From assembly GCA_036971475.1 (NCBI GenBank), contig JBAIZL010000004.1:63055753-63119752 (forward strand): DNA of 64,000 bases, read 5' to 3'. The translations under genes and the position numbers were made by a program. How positions within the stretch are numbered: position 1 is the stretch's first letter; every line of letters starts with the position of its first letter. Positions 38,920 to 49,676 of this stretch are shown in pieces. This stretch comes from Prosapia bicincta (Eukaryota; Arthropoda; Insecta; Hemiptera; Cercopidae). Under the pieces are notes generated by a model, which was given only the letters and a program-made list of their open reading frames with translations, did not search any database and was not told the DNA's origin.

Positions 38920-39150
38920 ATGGTACAAAAAACTACTGAAGACAGTGAAGACGATAATGAAGATGATGGTTCGACCGAGTTAGTACAAAAGAAGAGGAAA
39001 TCACTCACCGTGAAAAGACGACTGCCTTGGAAACTTCATTATTCTATATTGAACAATCGACATCACTCTAACAGATGCACTTCTGCTAAGACGACTAAGC
39101 GAAACCGTAGCACGAAAACAATCAGATTAGCAAACGCGGAAGACCCATAA
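38920..39150 (+). CDS. Hypothetical 76-codon frame, acidic then strongly basic
   Basis: It starts at an ATG after in-frame stops. Residues 6-20 are acidic (EDSEDDNEDDGS), then a basic part with KKRKSLTVKRR follows that resembles a nuclear localisation signal. Codon content is less AT-driven than most frames in this window. No homologous copy, acceptor, promoter or poly(A) signal ties it to a gene. It could be a small protein, an exon piece, or chance. Confidence 0.2.
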   Translation: MVQKTTEDSEDDNEDDGSTELVQKKRKSLTVKRRLPWKLHYSILNNRHHSNRCTSAKTTKRNRSTKTIRLANAEDP

Positions 39151-39959
39151 CAACCTTTCCAAAACAATTTAGCAACCGTGATGAACAATGTATTCCAAAG
39201 CAACAATATTTTATATAAGTACTGTAATCAATAAGGTTCTATAAACCGAGTTTTTTGGTTTTCGATTCGACTTGGTCTCACCGACCACGAAATATCGATG
39301 TTCTACTGTATTTGTTTCCGTACTAATTATCACCGTAATTTAAACAGTTTTTATGCAACTCTATTGACTATGCGACTCTATGCATTACCATAGACGTTTA
39401 AGTTACTCTTGGTTTAGAATATCGTAACCTAAGATCAACGTGCCATATGAATCAACAAAAAAGTAGAGGAAATATGTTTACCTGTCTTAGAAGTAGTCGG
39501 TGGGATCAGAATTTCTATTTTTGCTGTTGAAAGTCATTTCATTCTCACTGCTAACGATACCATCTGTTTTAAAGAACAAAACAACTTAACGCGAAAAGAG
39601 AAGAAAACGGAAGAAATGAATTACCCGAAGAAGAATGAGAAATTAAATAACATAATCGTTTAGATACGTAAAAATGAAAAGAAAATCTATGACAATTCGG
39701 TTGACAAAATACAAATTTAAAGAAAAAAATCATTTTTGCATTAAACTCAAACTGGAACAGAAGGTTACTTAGGCATTAAACTCGGGACCTTCGAAAACCT
39801 GCGAATACCATTTATGGGTAATATTTTAGATTCTGGCAAGTTTCACTTTAGTTAAACCACGACGACACTTTCAGTCCCAACCCTAGAGTGTGTCTGGCCA
39901 AATTCGGTGCTAGGGGTAAAATCAGAAAACCCTAAAATACGCCGAGTGATAATTTTATA

Positions 39960-40100
39960 GCGATCTCTTGAACTCTAACATTTATTCTCCAACTCTCTCT
40001 TTGCTACTCCTTTAGAGACACATCCGTGCTATCTCGTTGACATTCGATGATGGCATAGAACTCAGAACGCTCAGAAACCACAGAGTGATAACTTTGTATC
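39960..40100 (+). repeat. Diverged dispersed repeat, copy 1
   Basis: It shares an ordered set of short blocks with 41,345-41,485: TTTGCTA or TTGCTA, TAGAG, CGTTGAC, GAACTCAG.AC.CTCA.AA. The two copies lie on either side of the solo LTR. Confidence 0.45.
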
Positions 40101-40277
40101 GGTGTTATTTGCTTCTGTCATATTTGATCCGCAAAGCACAAACATTTCGTCGCCATAGAGCCATACTGGCTTGCATCATCGGACTTTCGATTTTTATTGT
40201 AGGCTATAATCGCTCTAAAACGCCCAAATAATCATTTTATAGCGATTCTTTGATTTCTTATATTTTATACCACAATT

Positions 40278-41232
40278 TGTAACACTGTTAAAAATAAGGT
40301 GTTACATATAAATTCATTTATATATTTAATTTTTATTTAATAATTATATCGTCCCAATATAAAAAAAAAAATTTTGTTTTCTTGTTGCACAATGTGAATC
40401 TATAGTATGTGGTAAGCGCTCCTAGCGGGCGAAATAGAAAAATATCGTAGGAGTTAGTAACTTAGGATAATAAGCACCTCACGCCATGTGACGTAAACAT
40501 GGTCTGATATCGCCTGATCCGAAGCACCAATCAAAAATTTCAAAATAATAAGTAAGGGTGGGTAATTCCGTTGGCGTGCCCTTGCAAAAGCCCCAGTCAC
40601 CCAGAGGTTCCTGAAAGGAACAGACGTCATGGCACTTTTCGGAATATAAATTAGAAGTTTATAAGCTGCCAGTATTCAAAATGCAAGATGTCAAGGCCAG
40701 TGCCAAATTTCTTTAACGCAGCCAAAGAAGAGGTCAGAAGTGATTATTTATTTGTTTCAAATAAGTAAAAGTATATATAATTTTGTTTAAGAGCGCAGAT
40801 TGCAAGAGCGATGTGCAGTGTTAGGGTGTACAAAAGCCATGTGCAGTAATTAAATATTTGTGTTATAGTGTTTTACAAGTAATGTGCACTACCAGGTACG
40901 TTTTAGATAATAATAAAGAAAATGTATTTTAGTGTTAACTAAGTTGAATTTTAAATGATAAACGGATAACATATAAACGGTAGAAATTGTCCTTTGAATA
41001 TTCATTTCGAAATTAATTTGGAAAACGTAAGTTACTATCTTCTCGATATATATAAATTTTAAAGGTTAATAAGTAATTAACATGTATGTAATAGTTAGCA
41101 GTAATTAAAAGAAAATTTCTCGACACATTACTGTCTTTTGTTCTATTGTATTTTGTCATTGATTAATAAATTATATAACTTTGTATTTTAAAGCTTTAAA
41201 TTTTTATTTCCCAAGTAACCTAGTCCGTTACA
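40278..41232 (+). mobile_element. Probable solo LTR (955 bp)
   Basis: The ends TGTAAC and GTTACA are a perfect 6-bp inverted pair with the TG...CA form of LTRs. The four bases before the start (AATT, 40,274-40,277) equal the four after the end (41,233-41,236), as expected for a Gypsy-type target duplication. Inside are a GACGTCAT motif (about 40,624), an ATATAAAT box about 25 bp later, and an AATAAA near 40,912, in the order enhancer, TATA, poly(A) signal on the plus strand. No internal retroelement coding sequence adjoins it, so the element was probably lost by LTR recombination. AATT is common in AT-rich DNA, which limits the weight of the duplication. Confidence 0.65.
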
Positions 41233-41344
41233 AATTCAACAATATTTTACGCCTGTAGAGGCACACCTGTGCACCCCCGATGACCTTTAATAACTGCATT
41301 AGACTTAGAAATCTGTAAATCTGTAGTAAATGGTCATTTACTAG

Positions 41345-41485
41345 AAAATTTCATAGCTTCTGGCATTTTTCACTTCCATTTACCTCCTTGCTATCCCCAT
41401 AGAGCAAAACAAGTGCATATCCGTTGACCTTAGATTACGGTATTGAACTCAGTACCCTCAAAACACCTCCTGTAATCATTTTCAG
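41345..41485 (+). repeat. Diverged dispersed repeat, copy 2
   Basis: Partner of 39,960-40,100; family unknown. Confidence 0.45.
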
Positions 41486-41634
41486 CCAATAATTTAGATT
41501 TAGTCATTTATAAACATAAATACTCTACATATGTAGAGTCACCCCAGTGACATTGATTTTGGCACACTTAAAAAGTTCAATTGTTCATTTTCAAACTATT
41601 TTATAGTTTTTTTACTATATATGGTCTACTTATT

Positions 41635-41636
<2 letters not shown>

Positions 41637-41694
<58 letters not shown>

Positions 41695-41709
41695 GTGTGT
41701 GAGTGTGTT

Positions 41710-41748
<39 letters not shown>

Positions 41749-41765
41749 GTGTGTGTGTGTGTGTA

Positions 41766-41817
<52 letters not shown>

Positions 41818-41872
41818 TGTGTGTGTTTGTTTGTGTTTGTGTTTGTTTGTGTTTGTGTGTATGTGTTAGTGT

Positions 41873-41957
<85 letters not shown>

Positions 41958-41985
41958 TGTGTGTGTGTGTCTGTGTGTGTGTGTG
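41637..41985. repeat. (TA)n then long imperfect (TG)n microsatellite
   Basis: About 54 bp of TA, then about 295 bp of TG with scattered TTTG, GAG and TATG interruptions. It gives open frames in several phases on both strands, none of which is a gene. Confidence 0.96.
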
Positions 41986-43044
41986 ATACTCAATTACGTA
42001 ACAACAACTGGTTCCCTTAAGCTGAAATTTTACTTGGACAAACTTTGGGTTCCTGGTTAAATAGTTGGCCTACTTCTATTTACATTATATGATGTTGGAA
42101 GGCACTGCTTTTTATTAGAATGTAATAAATAACATTTAAATGATTTTAGCCCAAACCTTTATTGGTCTCTTATACAGTATATGCATTAATATTATTCCTA
42201 TATGGTTACCAAATTTTATATAAGATCCTGCAAAACTAATGTTCAAAAGCAATATTTTATAATAGCTATAAACTAATTAATTACACTAAAGCATTTCCTT
42301 AGCTTAATAGATAGTATAAATCTTAGAACCATTCTTTATTTATAGAAATAATATTTTTAATCAATACTGACATCTAATGTGTTCCTTCTGGGTGGCGACA
42401 CTATTCACTATTGTAGTGAATGATCGATCCCTCAGAATTCTTGTTATACTTTAAAAATCGTATATAAAATTGTATTCCTCCAGATTGGATATTATTATTT
42501 ATAAATGCATTTCAGAAATACATATTATTTTTGGTAGAATATGAAAAACCTATTTTCCATATTAAAAAAGCTGCCGCAAAGTCTACTGCTGATTGGTCGA
42601 TTTTTTCTATTAACAAACATACTCCCACATGAAACAAATTACATCTGCTTACCAACTTAGATCGACATCGGACGTTTCGCTCCAAAGTAACCAAGATTTA
42701 GACACGATAATATCTTGATATTAGTATATATTTGTGAATATAAGTTTGAACAAATATTTTTTTAAAATTCAGAGACCCTAAAACACACTTCCACCTTACT
42801 CTCCGGCTTAAGGTTACCGCAATGGGATATTTTCCAAGGTTAATTCACGAAAAAACCCAAAGTGAAAATAAATGTTTTGAGAAACCTAATTGTTATACTC
42901 AGTAGGTATTATAGTTTGCCATTTTTGCGGGAGAAGCATTATTAAAGCCCTTAGTTTAGTGAGTTAAAAACCATTTTTTGTGGTTTATCTATCTTGTATG
43001 GTTTAAAAGATACAAAGGTACAAGTACGGCGTGTTCCCCTCTCC

Positions 43045-43047
<3 letters not shown>

Positions 43048-43077
<30 letters not shown>
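43048..43077. repeat. (TG)n microsatellite
   Basis: Pure TG array of 30 bp. Confidence 0.9.
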
Positions 43078-43080
<3 letters not shown>

Positions 43081-43428
43081 GATGAAAAAATTAATTAAAT
43101 ATTTTTTTATTATTTTCTATGAGGAGGTTATTCAATAACCTCCACTTGGTTATGGTTCTCCACTTTCTCCATTCCAACGTTTTGAAAAGGTTGTGGTATT
43201 AGGCACGCTTAGGAATTAGAATAACTTTAAGTTGAAACTGTTACAAAATTATGCTTTATAAATACAACAGATGAACATTCTGTTGGAGTGGAGACAACTG
43301 ACCTCTTCTATAGAGCGCTACACACTAAGTTAACAATGGTACGCAATTGCTCAACACACAAAGCCTGCGTTAGAAAATTATACATAGGTCAGCTTAATAT
43401 TAGCTACATCTACAATACTTAATTATAA

Positions 43429-43433
<5 letters not shown>

Positions 43434-43485
<52 letters not shown>
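43434..43485. repeat. (TA)n microsatellite
   Basis: Pure TA array. Confidence 0.95.
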
Positions 43486-43488
<3 letters not shown>

Positions 43489-44019
43489 TCTATTATTGTA
43501 ACTAGGTCTAAAGACTTACCCACACCTTTGAAATGGCTGGTTTCCTTTTAACTTTAACTTGTAAAGATGATGGAATGAATCTAAAATAATCTATAACTGA
43601 GGAAGTACCTAGACAATTTTTAAATGGTTGTGCTATTAGACACACATGCTTTATTTCACGAAGGTCTATAAAGTTGTCCGATCAAAGTTCAAAGTACACA
43701 CTATCCTTTTGTGACGGATTCATTTCACAGATATTTCTGCTCACAAATATTGCAAGGTATGTGGCGAGTCAAGCACATAGATTACATTGAAATTTAACTT
43801 TTGTAAAGGGTAAAACGCATATGACCGTCTATTTTTAGTTAAGGGTTTAGGTTTTCGGCGAATCGGGGTTTTCGGTCTGTACACCATGCGAAGAAAGGTT
43901 GAACTCGTTTCCTACAAAAAGGGATTTTAGTAACTAAATATATTTATGTGAGGACCATAGAATGAGTTAGTTTTGAAGATTCAGTCTATCTTTTCTGTCT
44001 AGAAATAACGTTCAACCAT

Positions 44020-44172
44020 AGGAATGGTGAATTAGTGGAGTTGTACTTAGCTTCGGTCCAACTAGCCTACATTATTGTACATCAACAACCATTCATAGAT
44101 CGGTGAAGTAGTGAGGTTCTACTTGGCTTCGGTCAAACTAGCCGACATTAGTGTACATCAACAACCATCCAT
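44020..44172 (+). repeat. Two-copy tandem repeat, period about 76 bp
   Basis: AGTGGAGTTGTACTTAGCTTCGG (44,034) recurs with changes at 44,110, and both copies end with GTACATCAACAACCAT.CAT. The array sits just before the large minisatellite. Confidence 0.85.
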
Positions 44173-44334
44173 GTAGATATTGAACCTAACTTCGTCTTCG
44201 TTAACTGCCGAATTTTCTATACACGAGCAGGTTTGAAGCTCGCAATCGTAGAAAAAATATTCAACGTCCTTCTTACTTACATTAGCATAGATATTACTAT
44301 TTAGTGGACCTCCTGCCACTCCTGCTTTAATGCC

Positions 44335-46015
44335 CTGTATTGATGACTGCATATTCTGCCTTGAGAGTGTCACCTAAATGGTAGTACTTCCTGCCTTAAG
44401 AGGGCCACCTGAATGGTTAGATTTCCTGTCTTGAGAGTGGCCCTGAGATGGCACCACCACTTGACTTAAAAGTGCTACCTCAATAGATGCACCTTCTGTT
44501 TTGAAAGTAGCAGCTAGATGCAGCACCTCCTTATTTGAGAGGGCCACCTCGATTCTGCACATCCTGTCTTGAGAGTGACACCCAGATGGCACCACATCCC
44601 GCCTTTAGAGGATCACCTCGATGGCTGCACATCATGTCTTAAGAGGGCCACTCTGATGTATGCACTCCTATCTTGAGAGTGGAACATAGATGTGAGAACC
44701 TCTTGCCATAAGAGTGGCACTTCGATGGCTGCAGCTGCTGCATTGAAAGGGCCAACTAAATGGATGGTCCTCCTGCTTTAGCAGAGTCACTCCGACGTAT
44801 TCACCTCCTGTCTTAAGAGTGGTGCCTGGATTCCAGCAACTCCTGACTCAATTGTGTCACTTTGAAGGCTGCAGCTTCTGTCATGAGAGTGTCACCCAGA
44901 TGGTAGTACCTCCTGCTTTAAGAGGGCCACCTCGATGGCTTCACCTCCTGTCTTCAGAGTGGCACCTAGATTCAAGTACATCCTACAGTAATTGTCACCT
45001 TGAAGGCTGCAGCTTGATAGGAGGCGGCAACTATATGGTAGCACCTCCTGCCTTAAGAGGATACCTCGGTGGTTGAAATTCTTGTTTTCAGAGTGACACT
45101 TGGATGGCAGCAACCCCTGACTTAAAAGCGACACCTCAATAGATGCAGCTTGAAAGTAGCACCTAGATGCAGCACCTCCTGTTTTCAGTTAGCTGCCTCG
45201 ATGGCTTGAAATTCTGTCTTGAAAATGGTACCTAGATGGAAGCACTTTCTGCTTTAAGAGTGCCATCACGATGGGTCCAACCTCTGTCGTGTGAGGACCA
45301 TCTCAATGGTTGCACCACATGCCACAAGAAGGCCACTGTCTTGCATCTCCTGTCTTGAGATGGTCACCTAGATGGCTGCAGAGTCTGTCGTGAGAGTCTT
45401 ACCTAAGTTCGAGCACCTACGACCTTAAGAGGGCCACCTCGATGGCTTCACCTCCTATCTTAAAAGTGCCACCTAGAATCCAGTACCTCTTGCTTTAATT
45501 GTGTCACCTTGAAGGCTGCAGATTATGTCTTGAGAGTAGAATCTAGCTGGTAGCACCTCCTGCCTTACGTTTGTCACCTCGAAGGTTGATTGTCTGTTTT
45601 GAGATTGTCACTTGGATGGCAGCACCTCCTGCCTTAAGAGGGCCACTCCAATATATCCAAATGCAGTCTTGAGAGTGGTACCAAGATAAGAGCACATCCT
45701 GCCTTGAGAGGGCCACCTTGATGGCTGCACTTCATGCTTTAAAAAGGCCACTCCGATGTAGGGTCCATTCTCAGGACCTCCTGTCCTGAGAATAGACCCT
45801 AGACGGGAGCACCTCCTGTCTTAAGAATGGCACCTAGATAGCTGCAGATTCTTTCTTGTAAGTGTCACCAAGATTGTAGCACCTCCTGCATTAAGAGGAC
45901 TTCCTTGATGGCTCGAGAGTAGCACCTAGGCTGCAGCACTTACTGCCTTAATTGTGCCACATTGATGGCTGCACCTTCTGTCATGAGGTTGGCACCTAGA
46001 TGGCAGAAACTCGGC
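44335..46015 (+). repeat. Large minisatellite, monomer about 36 bp, about 1.7 kb
   Basis: Roughly 45 diverged monomers of two alternating types. One type is like CCTGCCTTAAGAGGGCCACC then TCGATGGCTGCA; the other is like CCTGTCTTGAGAGTGGCACC then TAGATGGCAGCA. They often form dimers of about 72 bp. GC content is clearly above that of the surroundings. Several open frames on both strands run through it because the dimer is a multiple of three. Divergence shows the array is old. Confidence 0.93.
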
Positions 46016-47052
46016 CTTTGGACTGAACGAATCACTGGAGTAGAAGTTTACCTGTCTATAAATATTTAGTTTAGGGTAATTCCAACCACACATTTGTCTT
46101 TAAATAACCACAAATGATAAAATTGGTACTACTTTCTAAACTATACATTTGGCCCAATAAGAACCAGATCGAAACCTTTTTTTGGCTTTACCGGCAGCAT
46201 TACAATAACTAAAATATAAGATACGTCGGTCATAAATTAAACTTGTAGAGCGACAACCATTTGTTCATATTCTTAGTTAAGTTACCACTTTAATGTATCT
46301 TGTAATGTACAAAATAATGTATCGTTATACGACACTTCGAACGGTTGAATGTAAGATGTATTCCATGAGAATACAATCTCTTGGATTCGTGATTACTGCC
46401 TTAAAATACATGTTACATTAAACCACTGTTTATAATGTTTATATTTTAATAAACATTAGTGGTCAAATTTATATAATATAAACGCAGTCAACCTTAGTTA
46501 TTACACTAGTTAACCCCTTACAAAGTTGTAATTTAAGTGAAATCATGAAAAACCTGTTGACACAATAAAACGCACCGGATAAACTATTTAAAATTACTAA
46601 CTTTGTTAGCCTAATAATTACGTTAAAGTTTCGTGTATCACCTTCTGCAATAGCAAAATATCCTATTATCTATAATGATAGTTATTGATATTGTATTTTA
46701 TGTAAAACAAAACTGTATATGTAATTATTTTTCCAAATATAAACTGTTGACAACAATTATCCTAGAAACTGACAACAATTACAAATAAACTGAAACATTA
46801 CCATAGTTTCATAAAGACACTTTTGGTTTAAATTGTTTTCAATTCAAAGCAAAAAAATGAACCTAAGAAGTTTTTTGAAACTTTGTAAGTTTTCTTTAAT
46901 ATAATTATTTACGTATATTATTATTAAATCCACAGAATCTCTCTGTACACATAAATATATAAGAAAACAACTACTAACATTCCAAACGCTAAGTTTTGTA
47001 AGTAGTGCTTGTCCTCAGCTGGTTATATGCTCCCTTGTAAAGAGTTGTGGGA
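46016..47052. other. AT-rich stretch, nothing recognised
   Basis: No open frame with motifs and no clear repeat was found. Confidence 0.5.
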
Positions 47053-47577
47053 TTATAATAAAAGAATGGTGCGGTCAGTAAATCGTAGGAAGATGGTAGG
47101 GAATATTTCTTTCCTCAGTTAGATGAATTCGAAAACATTCATCAGCCTCATTTCCAACAAGATGGTGCTTCCCCACACTTCAGTCCATTGGACAAGGACG
47201 CTTTGAACGAAAATTTTAGAGATCGCTGGATAGCCCGGCAAGGATCTATACTGTGGCCTCCAAGGAGTCCAAATCTGACACCTTGTGATTTTTTCTTGTA
47301 GGGGTACATCAAAATCGTTGTTTATTCACAAAGATCTGAACCACTTAAAAACAGGATTAATGAAGCAATGAGAACCATAGCAGAACAATGTTAACGGAGA
47401 GAAGTTGAGTATCGTTTGGACATTTGTCGATCGACTAAGGGCGCACATACTGAAATATATTAATTATGTAAAAAAACTGTTTGAGACGACAAATTAGACG
47501 ATTAAACAACATTAACTGTAAGTAAATAGGTTTTTCCTCATATCATGTTCAAAACAGCACCATTCTTTTATGATAAT
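47053..47577 (+). mobile_element. Internally deleted mariner-like transposon
   Basis: The left end TTATAATAAAAGAATGGTGC (47,053-47,072) is inverted at the right end (GCACCATTCTTTTATGATAA, 47,557-47,576) with one mismatch. The 525-bp element keeps only the C-terminal part of a transposase. TA-rich sequence at the borders is compatible with a TA target. An autonomous element of this type would be well over 1 kb, so most of the coding region has been lost. Confidence 0.85.
47095..47463 (+). pseudogene. Transposase fragment, IS630-Tc1-mariner DDE type
   Basis: One plus-strand frame carries the signature order of these transposases: FQQDGASPHF (second catalytic Asp), RWIARQGSILWPPRSPNLTP, CDFFL (third catalytic position), then GYIK.VVY and a C-terminal RREVEYRLDIC. 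Two in-frame stops (TAG at 47,299, in place of the conserved Trp after CDFFL, and TAA at 47,392) break it. The N-terminal DNA-binding part and the first catalytic Asp are missing. It cannot encode an active enzyme, though its ends may once have been mobilised by a related transposase. Confidence 0.93.
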
Positions 47578-47847
47578 GCTGTATATAACGTAACAACTCG
47601 CTCTTACCTAACTTACAAAAGCCTATTAGAGTGGGGTTTGGTTTGAAATAAGGAGGATTAGAGTAATCTTGTGAAGGTTACTGTATGCAACATAAATGGT
47701 TCCTTCTATTGGCATAGGCAACCTTCTATTGTACTTACTATCCTCAAAACGGATACCATGGATATCTCTATCACTATATTACTGTGGAAGGAATAAATTA
47801 TAAAAATGCAGATATTCCCTGGGAGAAATATTAGGAACAAGCTATTA

Positions 47848-48108
47848 TCAGACAGAAAATTTGCTAGTATTACCATTCATTCGGACCATCGCCAGTGTAA
47901 ATGTCGACAAGCACCAATAAGTCATGATGGAAGTATAGGTATCAATACGCCATAATGCTTTGCACGATATGCCTAAATATTGTATAATAGACATACTCGA
48001 ACATACTTGACCAGGCTCATCGCCAGCTTTCCTGAAATGTATTAGTTGTAAACATGTTATTCTGCTGTTGATGTCAACCTTGCGATCCTCAACCGGTCCT
48101 CTACACAC
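47848..48108 (-). CDS. Hypothetical 86-codon frame or possible exon
   Basis: A minus-strand open frame starts at an ATG at 48,108. Its composition is more protein-like than most frames here (GDEPGQVCSSMSIIQYLGI). Within it are a possible acceptor (ACATTTCAG) and a donor-like ATG|GTAATA that would bound an exon of about 135 nt. No family is recognised and no neighbouring exon was found on this strand. Confidence 0.2.
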   Translation of the reverse strand: MCRGPVEDRKVDINSRITCLQLIHFRKAGDEPGQVCSSMSIIQYLGISCKALWRIDTYTSIMTYWCLSTFTLAMVRMNGNTSKFSV

Positions 48109-48384
48109 TGTAACATCCTGCTTCCTCTATGTTATATTACCCTCCACCATTACTTTCCTACAAAAATTTATCAAGTAAATCCTACTTCATCGGAAATTCA
48201 CCCGATTCATTTTAATTTCCAATTATAATTCGCTATTTATGTTACACCTAATATTTTCCTTGGTAGATCTTATTCCCATTCTAACAGTTAATTTCGTAGA
48301 AAGCTTGTTACTTTGTCTTCTAAACTGGAGAAACTAAGCATCCGCTCCATAACACTATAACTTTGTATAGTGCAAATATCTCTG

Positions 48385-48570
48385 TTTATCTCTTCCTCTT
48401 TGCTTCTATACGCCACTTCTCCCTTTATCACCCCACCTTATTCCAACTTCTCTCCCTCCTCTTTCTATCTGGCCCTTTCTCTGTTCCACTTTCTCCCCTT
48501 TACCTCACTCTCCATCACTCTCACCCTCTTGCTGGGTATCTCTTCATCTCCTTCACTATATTTCCTACAT
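48385..48570. repeat. Pyrimidine-rich tract
   Basis: Mostly C and T on the plus strand (CTCTTCCTC, CTCCCTCCTCTTTC). The two overlapping open frames here are composition artefacts. Confidence 0.7.
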
Positions 48571-49278
48571 CGACGCTAGGGGCCCCCCTACACACAAATT
48601 ATCAGAGTAATCTTTTACTCCAATTGAACAAAAATCATCCCGTAATCAAACATTAAGTTGGTGGAATCATATTCACTTTTAATGCTTACAACTTTTTGTT
48701 TTATACTTTATTCATCCTCATTATAAATAACATCTAGTTTGTATTCACTTAAAAACTTCTGTCTGCAAGTTCTGTATAGTATCTTACCGTCAGAATAAAC
48801 CATTTGCTATCCATATTAATTTCTCATTACTAGTCCTACTACAAGTATAGATCATTAAACAACTGCCTGCTTTTCTTTATTTTACATTTCAAATAAATAT
48901 TTGGTTTTTTAAGTTTGTGATAACTATTCTCTCTTCTTCAGATATGCTTAATAGTATTGAATCTCTCTAACTATCTCCTACCTCTTTCGCGATATATATA
49001 TACCCCATATTATAATATAATATACATAATATATGGTCATTTTATTATTTCATTCTCCTTCTATGTTTCTTCTTCTGAGTTTAATTATTGAAGTATTACT
49101 TTAGTAATAAGTAGGTCTATTAGTTACTAAAGTAACTTGTTCTTTAGTACAAATTAAAGCAACATTTAATTTATGTTACTTTCTTTCAACGAGTTTCAAA
49201 TCATTATCTTATTTTTGTACAAATTTAAATTCGTCTCAGGCCAAACGCCTTAGAAATGTCCTTAAGCTCTGAGGTAAA

Positions 49279-49482
49279 ATGAGGGAGATTATTTTGAATG
49301 TTTGTAACGTTCTGTTCGGATACGATCTGCTGCAGAAAAAAGTCTTCGTGACAGAGGCTGTAAACACATACCTTGACTATAACGCGAGCAAACTAATAGA
49401 AATTTATTATAAAAAATTACGGTTATATCTGAAAACTATCAATGAAATAAGAAGAAAACAGTGCAAAGAGAGTATTACCTAG
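49279..49482 (+). CDS. Hypothetical 67-codon frame upstream of exon d
   Basis: It starts at an ATG preceded by an in-frame TGA at 49,270 and ends at a TAG. The C-terminal half is basic and helix-prone (KLRLYLKTINEIRRKQ). Codon use is mixed, with less AT bias than its flanks. It has no splice sites at its borders and no family match that I know. It lies 156 bp before exon d but is closed by a stop, so it is not part of that exon. It may be a small gene, a relic or chance. Confidence 0.2.
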   Translation: MREIILNVCNVLFGYDLLQKKVFVTEAVNTYLDYNASKLIEIYYKKLRLYLKTINEIRRKQCKESIT

Positions 49483-49637
49483 TTTTCCCTGTTTCTGTGA
49501 TGTTTAACTATTAGTGATGTAAAATTGACCAAATTTAAATTCAACCCATATATCCGTGGTTTAAACGAGACAGCTGATATTGTATAGTTTGTAAAGTTCC
49601 AGCTTTGATATAACAATGCCTTCTTTTGTTGTTACAG

Positions 49638-49676
49638 TCACGTGCTGCTTTTGTGCCAAGAAGAAGGAAGAAGAAG
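49638..49676 (+). CDS. Phase 1 exon d, 39 nt, Cys cluster then Lys and Glu
   Basis: The acceptor TTTGTTGTTACAG and donor GAAG|GTAACG bound a 39-nt exon. In phase 1 it encodes TCCFCAKKKEEE. Joined to exon c upstream and exon e downstream it keeps the frame. A CCFC cluster followed by lysines is what one often sees just inside a membrane helix, where cysteines are palmitoylated. No membrane segment was found upstream in this window, so that is inference. A micro-exon of this size could also be a chance match. Confidence 0.4.

Larger units (their letters stand above)
41990..44020. other. AT-rich stretch with two microsatellites
   Basis: No supported gene. (TG)n at 43,048-43,077 and (TA)n at 43,434-43,485. 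Confidence 0.5.

Noticed and set aside
40300..41232. Solo LTR starting at TGTTACA, 40,300
   Set aside because: No target duplication fits that start. The start at 40,278 gives a perfect 6-bp inverted end and a 4-bp duplication.
48363..48656. Ser/Pro/Leu-rich frames
   Set aside because: They are products of a pyrimidine-rich tract; two overlapping frames are equally open.
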